The notes beneath the pieces are model-generated. The model was not told the DNA's origin and made no database searches. It was given only the letters and a program-made list of their open reading frames with translations. Shown one piece after another: positions 7,807-15,772 of a stretch of DNA of 64,000 nt. The stretch's first letter is position 1. Each line of letters starts with the position of its first letter. Made by a program: the position numbers and the translations under genes. This DNA comes from Pseudomonas salomonii (GTDB lineage: Bacteria; Pseudomonadota; Gammaproteobacteria; Pseudomonadales; Pseudomonadaceae), in assembly GCF_900107155.1 (NCBI RefSeq), contig NZ_FNOX01000009.1:62001-126000 (forward strand), read 5' to 3'.

Positions 7807-9486
7807 ATGCGTCTGAGTTTGAAGGCCAAAGTCCTGTCCCTGGCCGTTGTGCCGGTGTTGTTGTTTGCCGTGGTTATCAGCCTGACCACGGTGTGGATCC
7901 TGCAGGGCCAGGCGCGCAATGAGGTGGATGAAACCCGCCAGCGCCTGCTCAACGACGCCAAGGCCACGCTGCAAGGTTATGTGGAAGTGGCGATGACCAC
8001 CATCAAGCCGCTCTACGACGCGGCCGCCCCCGGCGATACGGCGGCGCGGGCGCAGGTGGTCAAGCTGTTGTCCAACACGGCTTACGGCAAGGACGGCTAC
8101 TTCTTCGGCTACGACTCCGAGACCATCCGCCTGTTCAAGGGCAACAGCCCCGACGGCGTGGGCAAGAGTTTCAAGGACAACCGCGACCCCAACGGTGTCT
8201 ACGTCAACCGCGACCTGGTCAAGGTCGGCAAGGACGGCACCCACTACCTGCAATACAGCTCCACGCAACCTGGCCAGACCGAGCTGGTGCCCAAGCTTGG
8301 CTACACCGAGTACCTGCCCAAGTGGGACATGGTGATTGGTACGTCGGTGAACCTCGATGGCATCGAAGCCCAGGTGGCGGTGGTCGAGGCCAAGGTCGAA
8401 AAACGCATGGAAGGCGTGCTGCTGAGCATCCTCGGCGTGGCGGTGGTGGTGCTGTTGGTGATTGCAGCGGTCGGCATGCTGGTGGCCAATACCATCTTGC
8501 GCCCACTGAACCTGATGAAAGCCAACCTCGACGATATCGCCGCGGGCGAGGGCGACTTGACCCGCCGCCTGGCCATCACCAGCCAGGACGAGCTGGGGGA
8601 ATTGGCCGGCGCGTTCAACCGCTTCGTCGACAAGATCCACGGCCTGGTGCGTCAGATTACCGAAATGACCGCGCAACTTACCGGGCTGGTCAGCCAGGTG
8701 TCCGAGCAGGCCCAGCGCTCGGAAACCGCCATGGAGCGCCAGCGTCACGAGACCGATCAGGTGGCGACCGCCATCAACCAAATGTCCTCGGCAGCCCACG
8801 AAGTGGCACGCAGTGCACAAGGCGCCGCCGTCGCCGCGCAACAGACCGACGCCGAAGGCCAGGCCGCCAAGCGGGTGGTGGACGGCAGCATCGCGCAGAT
8901 CCATGCACTGGTGAATGACATTCGCAGCAGCGGCGTGTCCCTCGACAGCTTGCAGCAGGATGTGTCGTCGATTGTCAGCGTGCTTGGCGTGATCCGTTCG
9001 ATTGCCGAGCAGACCAACCTGCTGGCCCTCAACGCCGCCATCGAAGCCGCACGGGCCGGGGAGGCCGGGCGTGGTTTTGCCGTGGTCGCCGACGAAGTCC
9101 GCGCGCTGGCCAGCCGCACGCAAACCAGCACTCAGGAAATCCAGGGCATGATCGACCGCCTGCAAAAAGGCACGGTTGCCGCTGTGGATGCCATGCGCCG
9201 CTCCAGCGATGCCGGTGACGGCACTTCTGCCCAGGCCAACCAGGCCGGCGCGTCGCTGGACACCATGGCGCAGTTGATTGGCACCATCAACTCGATGAAC
9301 GCGCAAATCGCCAGCGCCGCCGAAGAGCAGACCGCCGTGGCCGAAGAGATCAACCGCAGCGTGCATCAGATTGCCGTGGCGGTGGACAGCGTGGCCGATG
9401 AAACCCAGTTGGGCGCGCAAACCTCGCGAAGCCTGGCGGACCTGGGCCAGCGCCTGGGGCAATTGGTGGGGCAGTTCAGGATCTGA
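7807..9486 (+). CDS. Methyl-accepting chemotaxis protein with single-Cache sensor domain
   Basis: 559 residues: TM1 (~11-33), a ~155-residue periplasmic domain of single-Cache (sCache_2) type with the characteristic GKDGYFFGYDSE and KWDMVIGTSVNLD segments, TM2 (~205-228), HAMP, then the signalling hairpin with EQTNLLALNAAIEAARAGE. sCache_2 receptors of pseudomonads commonly sense small organic acids (CtpM and McpP, for example); the ligand here is inferred only by family. ATG at 7807 follows AGAGAGAAAAGCC. It is in the same signalling class as the receptor at 3856-6003 but has a different sensor domain. Confidence 0.93.
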   Translation: MRLSLKAKVLSLAVVPVLLFAVVISLTTVWILQGQARNEVDETRQRLLNDAKATLQGYVEVAMTTIKPLYDAAAPGDTAARAQVVKLLSNTAYGKDGYFFGYDSETIRLFKGNSPDGVGKSFKDNRDPNGVYVNRDLVKVGKDGTHYLQYSSTQPGQTELVPKLGYTEYLPKWDMVIGTSVNLDGIEAQVAVVEAKVEKRMEGVLLSILGVAVVVLLVIAAVGMLVANTILRPLNLMKANLDDIAAGEGDLTRRLAITSQDELGELAGAFNRFVDKIHGLVRQITEMTAQLTGLVSQVSEQAQRSETAMERQRHETDQVATAINQMSSAAHEVARSAQGAAVAAQQTDAEGQAAKRVVDGSIAQIHALVNDIRSSGVSLDSLQQDVSSIVSVLGVIRSIAEQTNLLALNAAIEAARAGEAGRGFAVVADEVRALASRTQTSTQEIQGMIDRLQKGTVAAVDAMRRSSDAGDGTSAQANQAGASLDTMAQLIGTINSMNAQIASAAEEQTAVAEEINRSVHQIAVAVDSVADETQLGAQTSRSLADLGQRLGQLVGQFRI

Positions 9487-9551
9487 TCAACCCCGGCTTC
9501 AGCGTATGTGTGCCTGGCGCTACTACGAACAGGCCTGTCACCGCCCCTGCG

Positions 9552-10865
9552 TTAGACGTCACGCATCAGCAGGCCGAAGCGCAGGTCCATGTCGCTCGGC
9601 AGTGGCACATACACCGTGTGCCCATCCCCCGGCGCCACGTCTATGGCCTCGCCCTTGGCGTTGTGCAGGTTGGCGAGGTCAAAGTGAAAGTTGCCGGCCG
9701 GTGTCATCAATTCCAAATGATTGCCCACGGCAAAGCGATTCTTCACCTTGACCTCGGCCAGTTCGCCCCGGCGCTCGCCGGTCATTTCGCCGACAAACTG
9801 CTGGCGCTCCGACACCGAACTGCCGTTCCGGTAGTTCTGATATTCGTCGTGTACATGGCGACGCAGGAAACCTTCGGTGTAGCCACGTTGGGCCAGGGAC
9901 TCAAGATTGGTCATCAGGTTGCGGTCAAACGCTCGGCCCGCCACCGCATCGTCAATGGCCTGGCGATACACCTGGGTGGTGCGCGCGCAGTAGAAGTGGG
10001 ACTTGGTGCGGCCCTCGATCTTCAGCGAATGCACGCCCATGTGCGTCAGGCGCTCCACGTGCTGCACGGCGCGCAGGTCCTTGGCGTTCATGATGTAAGT
10101 GCCGTGTTCGTCTTCGAAGGCGGGCATCTGCTCATCCGGGCGGTTGGCTTCTTGCAGCAAAAACACCTGGTCGGTCGGCGCACCGATCCCCAAGGTCGGT
10201 TCACAGTGCTGGACGATATCGCCCGTGGCGTTCTCCACCGCCGGCGTGGCCGAGTATTTCCAGCGGCACGCGTTGGTGCAGGTGCCTTGGTTGGCATCGC
10301 GCTTGTTCATATAGCCGGACAACAAGCAGCGCCCGGAATAGGCCATGCACAGGGCGCCATGCACAAACACTTCCAGCTCCATGGCGGGCACCTGTTGGCG
10401 GATTTCGCCGATTTCTTCCAGTGATAACTCTCGCGACAGAATCACCCGGCCGATACCTTGCTGCTGCCAGAACGCGACGCTGGCCCAATTCACTGTATTG
10501 GCCTGCACCGACAAGTGAATCGGCATGCACGGGAAGTGACGGCGTACCAGCATGATCAAGCCCGGGTCGGACATGATCAACGCGTCCGGGCCCATGGCGA
10601 TCACCGGGGCCAAATCCTTGAGGAAGGTCTTGAGCTTGGCATTGTGCGGGGCAATGTTGATCACCACGTAGAAACGCTTGCCCAGTGCATGCGCCTCCTG
10701 GATGCCGAGCGCGAGGTTGGCGTGGTCGAACTCGTTATTGCGCACCCGCAGGCTGTAGCGCGGCTGGCCGGCGTAGACCGCATCGGCGCCGTAGGCGAAG
10801 GCATAACGCATGTTTTTCAGGGTGCCGGCGGGGGCGAGCAGTTCGGGGGCAATCACGGGGGGCAT
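9552..10865 (-). CDS. trhP: Prephenate-dependent tRNA uridine(34) hydroxylase TrhP (YegQ, U32 family)
   Basis: A 437-residue member of peptidase family U32 that acts as a tRNA-modifying enzyme: TrhP forms 5-hydroxyuridine at the tRNA wobble position. The family signature EVFVHGALCMAYSGRCLLS and the following NQGTCTNACRW supply the four cysteines expected of this group. The N-terminus ELLAPAGTLKNMRYAFAYGADAVY is canonical. The reading frame stays open upstream of 10865, but the ATG there (MPPVIAPE) gives the family's usual length; no strong ribosome site is visible. It is a monocistronic gene with no obvious partner. Confidence 0.93.
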   Translation of the reverse strand: MPPVIAPELLAPAGTLKNMRYAFAYGADAVYAGQPRYSLRVRNNEFDHANLALGIQEAHALGKRFYVVINIAPHNAKLKTFLKDLAPVIAMGPDALIMSDPGLIMLVRRHFPCMPIHLSVQANTVNWASVAFWQQQGIGRVILSRELSLEEIGEIRQQVPAMELEVFVHGALCMAYSGRCLLSGYMNKRDANQGTCTNACRWKYSATPAVENATGDIVQHCEPTLGIGAPTDQVFLLQEANRPDEQMPAFEDEHGTYIMNAKDLRAVQHVERLTHMGVHSLKIEGRTKSHFYCARTTQVYRQAIDDAVAGRAFDRNLMTNLESLAQRGYTEGFLRRHVHDEYQNYRNGSSVSERQQFVGEMTGERRGELAEVKVKNRFAVGNHLELMTPAGNFHFDLANLHNAKGEAIDVAPGDGHTVYVPLPSDMDLRFGLLMRDV

Positions 10866-11182
10866 GGGCTCAGGTCGCAAAAGGTCGCGAGGGTAAAGGA
10901 GCTGGCCTGAGTATTTATTGATCCAGGTCGGGCTTTTGCCGGTTTTTGTATCGCCGTGTATGGGGGTGGGCTGTTCTACTTCAATACCTGCGCCACCCGC
11001 TACGAGCGGCTTGGGGATGATTGGCGTGCACACGCCCGAATACGCGGGCGATTCAGGCACTGTTGAACGAGGCCAAGGCGATTCAATGAGGCGGTCTATG
11101 CTTGAAGGGCACTCCCAGGTTTTGCCGCGGACTAAGCAACAGGGCCGCTGAAGGCCCTCTGCTTTTCTGACATGGACCGGAC
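10866..11182. other. 317-base intergenic region between trhP and AI-2E permease
   Basis: No convincing coding sequence. It holds the trhP promoter on the minus strand and, near its right end, a candidate small RNA with an intrinsic terminator (separate entry). A GC-rich dyad CACGCCCGAATACGCGGGCG lies at ~11029-11050. Confidence 0.6.
11103..11167 (+). ncRNA. Candidate small RNA with intrinsic terminator
   Basis: A -10-like CTATGCT (11096-11102), of the sort seen at stationary-phase promoters, is followed ~40 bases later by AGGGCC-gctgaa-GGCCCT (11141-11158) and a T-rich tail, which is an intrinsic terminator. No protein-coding gene on this strand ends here, so the terminator needs another explanation; a short RNA of about 60 bases is the simplest. 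It could equally be a leader attenuator for the permease gene 16 bases downstream. Family unknown to me. Confidence 0.35.
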
Positions 11183-12250
11183 ATGAACCAAACCAACCTT
11201 CAATTCAAAACCCTGCTGTTATTGCTGGTCCTGGTGACCATCGCCTTTATCTGGATATTGCTGCCGTTCTACGGCGCGGTGTTCTGGGCGGTCATCCTTG
11301 GCATCATCTTCGCCCCGATGCAGCGGCGCCTGCAGCAACGCTTCAGCTGGAACCGCAACCTGACATCGCTGGCGACTCTGACGGTGTGCCTGGTGATTGC
11401 GATTCTGCCGGTGATCATCACCAGCGTGCTGCTGGTGCAAGAGGGCGCCACCCTCTACAAAAATATCGAAAGCGGTAAGTTGGACGTGGCGGGCTATATC
11501 GAACAGTTCAAGAACTTCCTGCCGCCGTACTTCCAGCACCTGCTCGACCGCTTCGGCATGGGCAACCTGGAGGGCCTGCGGGAAAAGATCGTCAAGAGCG
11601 CGATGCAGGGCAGCCAGTTCTTTGCCACCCAGGCGTTCAGCTTCGGCCAGGGCACGTTTGATTTCCTGGTGAGCTTTTTCATCATGCTGTACCTGTTGTT
11701 TTTCCTGCTGCGTGACGGCCCGGAACTGGTGCGCAAGGTACGTACGGCGGTGCCGTTGGCCGAGCCGCAAAAGCGCCGGTTGCAACTCAAGTTCAATCGG
11801 GTGGTGCGCGCCACGGTCAAGGGCAACGTGCTGGTCGCCGTGACCCAGGGCGCGCTGGGCGGTTTGATCTTCTGGTTCCTGGACATTCCCAGCGCGTTGC
11901 TCTGGGCGGTATTGATGGCGTTTCTGTCGTTGTTGCCGGCGGTCGGCGCAGGGATTGTGTGGGGGCCGGTGGCCGCCTACTTCCTGTTGAGTGGCTCGAT
12001 CTGGCAGGGCGTGGTACTGGGCTTGTTCGGCGTGTTCGTGATCGGGCTGGTGGACAATGTATTGCGCCCGATCCTGGTGGGCAAGGACACCAAGATGCCG
12101 GATTACCTGATCCTGATCTCGACCTTGGGCGGCCTGTCGGTGTTTGGCTTGAATGGCTTTGTGATCGGGCCGCTGGTGGCGGCGCTGTTTATGTCCAGCT
12201 GGGCGCTTTTTGTCGAAAGCAAACCGCGGGTCAAGCTGCCATTGCCATAG
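11183..12250 (+). CDS. AI-2E family transporter (PerM/YdiK-like permease)
   Basis: 355 residues with about eight membrane segments: two near the N-terminus (LLLLLVLVTIAFIWILLPF, FWAVILGIIF), a soluble stretch (~85-150) and five to six in the C-terminal half ending WALFVESKPR. This is the AI-2E exporter / PerM family (PF01594). Despite the name, most members have no proven autoinducer role, and some act as Na+/H+ antiporters or permeases. ATG at 11183, preceded by GGACCGGAC. A probable terminator-like hairpin TTCAGGC/GCCTGAA follows at ~12253-12272. Confidence 0.88.
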   Translation: MNQTNLQFKTLLLLLVLVTIAFIWILLPFYGAVFWAVILGIIFAPMQRRLQQRFSWNRNLTSLATLTVCLVIAILPVIITSVLLVQEGATLYKNIESGKLDVAGYIEQFKNFLPPYFQHLLDRFGMGNLEGLREKIVKSAMQGSQFFATQAFSFGQGTFDFLVSFFIMLYLLFFLLRDGPELVRKVRTAVPLAEPQKRRLQLKFNRVVRATVKGNVLVAVTQGALGGLIFWFLDIPSALLWAVLMAFLSLLPAVGAGIVWGPVAAYFLLSGSIWQGVVLGLFGVFVIGLVDNVLRPILVGKDTKMPDYLILISTLGGLSVFGLNGFVIGPLVAALFMSSWALFVESKPRVKLPLP

Positions 12251-12253
12251 ATT

Positions 12254-12436
12254 TCAGGCGTGAAGCCTGAAGTTCGACACCTGCTGTTGCTGTTGTTGCG
12301 CAGCGGACAGTGAGGTGAGCGGGCCGCTGATGGTTTCACCATCGCGTACCACATACCAGCAGGCCAATAACCCAAGCTCCCGGAGCGGGGCGGGGACGGC
12401 ACTGCCGACAACGGACATGATTTGAACAGTGGGCAT
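12254..12436 (-). CDS. Small conserved hypothetical protein
   Basis: A 60-residue protein starting MPTVQIMSVV and containing ACWYVVRDGETISGP and a run of six glutamines. The ATG at 12436 is fixed by a perfect GGAGGT four bases upstream (an in-frame TTG at 12448 is less likely). No signal peptide or membrane segment is seen. It resembles small Pseudomonas-specific proteins of unknown role. It converges with the AI-2E permease gene. Confidence 0.65.
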   Translation of the reverse strand: MPTVQIMSVVGSAVPAPLRELGLLACWYVVRDGETISGPLTSLSAAQQQQQQVSNFRLHA

Positions 12437-12527
12437 AGGGACCTCCAAAGGCTATGGGGGTCACCTTACGGGCTGATGGCGCGTAGGAAAAATCACCCAT
12501 CTCGATAGTCAACATTAACGCCAGGCG

Positions 12528-12722
12528 TCAATCGACCACTTGATCGAGCATGTTCACCACTTCCTGTTCGCTGAGCAGGCCTTTGCGCACCAGGTTTTCT
12601 GCCAGCAGCGCGAGAAATTTTGCGCTGCGGTGGCCCTCAAGGTGCTTGAGTTCGGTGAGTGCGCTGTAGACCTTGCTGGACGTGCACAGGCCAGCGGTGC
12701 GGTGCGGGTTTTGCGTGGGCAT
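12528..12722 (-). CDS. Small conserved hypothetical protein
   Basis: 64 residues, soluble, mostly helical (SKVYSALTELKHLEGHRSAKFLALLAENLV), ending in an acidic helix LSEQEVVNMLDQVVD. ATG at 12722 with AAGGACG upstream. No recognised domain. Codon use and GC content match the neighbours, so it is probably a real lineage-specific gene. The function is unknown. Confidence 0.6.
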   Translation of the reverse strand: MPTQNPHRTAGLCTSSKVYSALTELKHLEGHRSAKFLALLAENLVRKGLLSEQEVVNMLDQVVD

Positions 12723-12923
12723 GTTCAGTCGTCCTTAATTGTTATTGGGTGGACCGCTCGATAGTGAGACCGTTGGGTGACGTAAACATGACAGCGCAAG
12801 CTCAGGTCTTGCAAGTGGACATTTGACAGTCATGATGTGGGATTGCGCATCGGGCATTGTCCTCATAGCGACCTTGGCATGATAAAACCGGGCTTTTCAG
12901 GCAAAACACAGGCAAAACCCAAG

Positions 12924-12953
12924 CAAAAAAAGACCCCGCGTGTGGGCGAGGCC
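12924..12953 (-). terminator. Intrinsic terminator of the exported Tyr/Pro-rich protein gene
   Basis: On the minus strand a GGCCTCGC...GCGGGGTC stem is followed by seven T, about 25 bases after the stop codon of the gene at 12979-13326. Confidence 0.75.
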
Positions 12954-12978
12954 TGTTCATTCCCAACCTGACTGCGTA

Positions 12979-13326
12979 TTACCAGCCGCGGCCATAATAA
13001 CCGTGGGGAGGGCCGTAGTAGCCGCGCGGTGGGCCGTAATACACCGGTGCCGGGCGGTAGTAAACCCGCTGTTGCACATATACCGGCGGTGGCGGTGCGT
13101 AGTAGACCGGCGGCGGCGCGGCATACACCGGTTGCGGTTGCACATACACCGGTTGCTGCACGTAGACCGGCTGGGATTGGCTGGCAACTACGGAGCCGAC
13201 AACGGCTGCGCCGATCAAACCACCCAATATGGCCGGGCCACCCCAACCACCACCGTGGGCGGAGGCTTGGCCTGCCATAGCGAGTGCGCCGATAAGCAAG
13301 GCGATTTTGGGGATTTTACGAATCAT
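12979..13326 (-). CDS. Exported tyrosine/proline-rich low-complexity protein
   Basis: 115 residues. A Sec signal peptide (IRKIPKIALLIGALAMAGQASA) is followed by a glycine-rich membrane-like segment (GGWGGPAILGGLIGAAVVGSVVA) and then a low-complexity tail built of P-V-Y-V-Q-Q / Y-Y-G-P-P units, ending GYYGRGW. The second ATG (13326) is chosen because GAGGA lies six bases before it. Similar envelope or 'glycine-zipper plus YP-repeat' proteins occur across pseudomonads, with no proven role. Its own terminator follows. Confidence 0.75.
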   Translation of the reverse strand: MIRKIPKIALLIGALAMAGQASAHGGGWGGPAILGGLIGAAVVGSVVASQSQPVYVQQPVYVQPQPVYAAPPPVYYAPPPPVYVQQRVYYRPAPVYYGPPRGYYGPPHGYYGRGW

Positions 13327-13488
13327 GGTCATTCCTCGGTTAGCCCCTGCGCTTGTGGTCTGCAATCAATAGACTCAAGGATTGTCGCGGGGATACTTTT
13401 AAGACAACGTATTTCTGAAAAACAGCACCGCCGCTAGGTAAAGGTTGTGTAAGGTCTGTACCGATTTGCTTACTCAAAGGAGTTTTCC

Positions 13489-14307
13489 ATGCAGATGCAC
13501 CCCAACAAGGACACCCAGCTGTGCATGTCATTGTCGGCGCGTCCCGGGAATTTTGGCTTGCGATTTCACAACCATCTGTACGAACAACTGGGGCTGAATT
13601 TCTACTATAAAGCCTTCAGCAGCCAGGATTTGCCCGGTGCGATCGGCGGTATTCGGGCGCTGGGCATCCGTGGTTGCGGGGTGTCCATGCCGTTCAAGGA
13701 AGCCAGCATCGCCCTGGTGGATGAGCTGGACGCTTCGGTCAAGGCCATCACCTCGCTCAACACCATCGTCAACACCGACGGCCATCTCAAGGCCTACAAC
13801 ACCGACTACATTGCGGTGGAACAACTGCTGAAAAAACATGCGGTACCCAAAGACTCGACCTTTGCCCTGCGTGGCAGCGGCGGTATGGGCAAGGCGGTGG
13901 CCAGTGCCCTGCGCGATGGCGGCTACGCCAACGGCGTGATTGTGGCGCGCAATGAAGCGGCGGGCCGGGCGTTGGCGCAAAGCCTGGGGTATGAGTGGCG
14001 AGCAGAACTGGGCGAGTTGCGCCCGCAGATGCTGGTCAACGTGACGCCGATCGGCATGACCGGCGGGGCAGAGGCGGACCAGTTGGCCTTTGACGCCGAC
14101 GCTGTGGACGCTGCTGAAACTGTGTTCGATGTGGTGGCGATCCCCGCGGAAACACCGTTGATCCTGCGTGGACGTGCCCAGGGCAAACGGGTGATTACCG
14201 GGTTGGAAGTGATCGCGATCCAGGCGTTGGAGCAGTTTGTGCTGTACACCGGTGTGCGGCCTACGCAAGAGCAGTTTGAGGCGGCGGTGGCCTTTGCCCG
14301 AACCTAA
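13489..14307 (+). CDS. Shikimate 5-dehydrogenase-like protein (SDH-L / HI0607 type)
   Basis: 272 residues. It matches the SDH-L branch of the AroE superfamily (Haemophilus HI0607) over its whole length: N-terminal MHPNKDTQLCMSLSARPGNFG, catalytic VSMPFKE (Lys) with NTD in AYNTDYIA, the nucleotide-binding LRGSGGMGKAVASAL and the C-terminal SDH motif GLEVIAIQALEQFVLYTG. SDH-L enzymes have weak activity on shikimate, so this is probably not the pathway's main AroE. AAGGAG lies six bases before the ATG. It is monocistronic and ends at a REP pair shared with yceH. Confidence 0.9.
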   Translation: MQMHPNKDTQLCMSLSARPGNFGLRFHNHLYEQLGLNFYYKAFSSQDLPGAIGGIRALGIRGCGVSMPFKEASIALVDELDASVKAITSLNTIVNTDGHLKAYNTDYIAVEQLLKKHAVPKDSTFALRGSGGMGKAVASALRDGGYANGVIVARNEAAGRALAQSLGYEWRAELGELRPQMLVNVTPIGMTGGAEADQLAFDADAVDAAETVFDVVAIPAETPLILRGRAQGKRVITGLEVIAIQALEQFVLYTGVRPTQEQFEAAVAFART

Positions 14308-14323
14308 AGCGCTGCGCAGGTCC

Positions 14324-14419
14324 AAATGTGGGAGCGGGCTTGCTCGCGAAGGCGCAGTGTCAGTCACTGGATATATCGACTGATCCACCGCCTTCGCGAG
14401 CAAGCCCGCTCCCACATTT
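14324..14419. repeat. REPIN (perfect 31-bp inverted REP pair)
   Basis: Arms 14324-14354 and 14389-14419 are perfect complements (AAATGTGGGAGCGGGCTTGC...). The element lies between convergent genes (SDH-L and yceH) and can act as a bidirectional terminator or messenger stabiliser. It shares its arm type with the copy at 40342-40430. Confidence 0.92.
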
Positions 14420-14428
14420 TTAATCGGG

Positions 14429-15079
14429 TTAAGCTTGTTCCAGCTGGGCCAGGCGTTCTTCCAGCGCTGCAATCCTGGCTTCAAGCTCCTCAATACGCTC
14501 CACCGAAACCCCACCGGCCGAGCGCTCCACCGGGCTCCCGCGTGCCGCGATAATCGCCTCAATATCCGCCGGATCCCCCAACGCATGGGTATAACGGTCT
14601 TCCCGTTGCCCGGCCTGGCGCGGCACCAGCACCGCCAGCCCGCGTGCAATCAGGCGTTCGAGCTGGTGCACGACCTGTTCGGCGTCTTCAAAATCATGCA
14701 TGCGGCCGCTACGGGTCAGCAGTTCGTTGACGGTCTGCGGCCCACGCAAAAACAGCAGCCCTATCAGGATCACCTGGGCCGGCACCAGCTCCAGCGCCTT
14801 GTCCACCCGGTGCTCCCAGCGGTCGGCGCGGCTGCCCATCACCAGGCGGGTAAAGCCCTGGCCTTCGAGCACCCGCAGGCTCTGGCCGACCTGGCCCTGG
14901 CTCAAGTTGGTCACCGGTTCCCGGCTGGTCTTCTGGTTGCAGGCCAGCACCAGCGCATTAAGCGTGAGCGGATAGGTTTCCGGGTTGGTCGCCTGTTTTT
15001 CGATCAGGCAGCCCAGGATGCGGATTTCCGTGCTGTTCAGGCGCGGCTCAGCAGTGTCGGTGTCGTGCTCGGCGGTCAT
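14429..15079 (-). CDS. YceH family protein (DUF480)
   Basis: 216 residues with two winged-helix-like domains. The N-terminal signature LNSTEIRILGCLIEKQATNPETYPLTLNAL is diagnostic of YceH/DUF480. The C-terminus is a short coiled coil (IEELEARIAALEERLAQLEQ). The function is uncertain; the fold suggests nucleic-acid binding or regulation. ATG at 15079 follows GGGAAAGCG. It is transcribed alone, convergent with the SDH-L gene. Confidence 0.92.
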   Translation of the reverse strand: MTAEHDTDTAEPRLNSTEIRILGCLIEKQATNPETYPLTLNALVLACNQKTSREPVTNLSQGQVGQSLRVLEGQGFTRLVMGSRADRWEHRVDKALELVPAQVILIGLLFLRGPQTVNELLTRSGRMHDFEDAEQVVHQLERLIARGLAVLVPRQAGQREDRYTHALGDPADIEAIIAARGSPVERSAGGVSVERIEELEARIAALEERLAQLEQA

Positions 15080-15195
15080 CGCGCTTTCCCTATGCAGTGA
15101 AGCTCACTAGCCTAATCCTGAAAAAATAAAAGACAAGCCGCAGGCATGGCTATAATCGCCGCTGGTTCAAACCCTGCCATTACCGTGAGACTGTC

Positions 15196-15705
15196 ATGAC
15201 TATTTCCCTGTACGCCGCTTCTATCCCGGTCTTCAAGCAAATGCTCAACGCCCTGAGCGATGTACTGAACAAAGCCGAAGCCCACGCCACCGCCAAGAAC
15301 ATCGAACCCAACGCCTTGCTGCAAGCGCGTCTGTTCCCGGACATGTTCCAGCTGGTGCGCCAGGTGCAGATCGCCGTCGACTTCGCCAAGGGTGTTTCCG
15401 CGCGTCTGGCCGAAATCGACGTGCCGAAGTACGAAGACAGCGAAGTGACCTTCGCCGACCTGCAAGCGCTGATCGCCAAGGTGCTGGCATTTGTCGACAC
15501 CATCAAGCCTGAGCAAATCGACGGCAAGGAAGGCATCGAAATCATCACCCGCCCAGGCACGCCGAAAGAGAAGCGCTTCAGCGGCCAGTCCTACCTGCTG
15601 ACCTACGGCCTGCCGCAGTTCTTCTTCCACGTCACCACTGCTTACGCTTTGCTGCGCCATAACGGTGTGGAAGTGGGCAAGCGCGATTACATGGGCGCTT
15701 TCTAA
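15196..15705 (+). CDS. DUF1993 family protein
   Basis: 169 residues of a soluble helical bundle. The family marks are the N-terminal YAASIPVFKQMLNAL, the central LFPDMFQLVRQVQIAVDFAKG and the C-terminal FFFHVTTAYALLRHNGVEVGKRDY. DUF1993 proteins belong to the DinB/YfiT-like four-helix superfamily; the function is unknown. The upstream gap is short, and a strong bidirectional terminator follows the stop codon. Confidence 0.9.
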   Translation: MTISLYAASIPVFKQMLNALSDVLNKAEAHATAKNIEPNALLQARLFPDMFQLVRQVQIAVDFAKGVSARLAEIDVPKYEDSEVTFADLQALIAKVLAFVDTIKPEQIDGKEGIEIITRPGTPKEKRFSGQSYLLTYGLPQFFFHVTTAYALLRHNGVEVGKRDYMGAF

Positions 15706-15717
15706 GCCTCCAGATAC

Positions 15718-15762
15718 AAAAAAGCCCGGGGTCGTTCTTGTCGAACGCCCCGGGCTTTTTTA
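15718..15762. terminator. Bidirectional intrinsic terminator
   Basis: AAAAAAGCCCGGGG...CCCCGGGCTTTTTT with a loop holding a second small stem (GTTC/GAAC). It has A- and T-tracts on both sides and serves the convergent DUF1993 and sstT genes. Confidence 0.92.
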
Positions 15763-15772
15763 CGCCTTATGG

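Noticed and set aside
7777..9462. 561-codon frame on the minus strand
   Set aside because: It mirrors the chemoreceptor gene at 7807-9486, with His/Gly-rich low-complexity sequence and no ribosome site.
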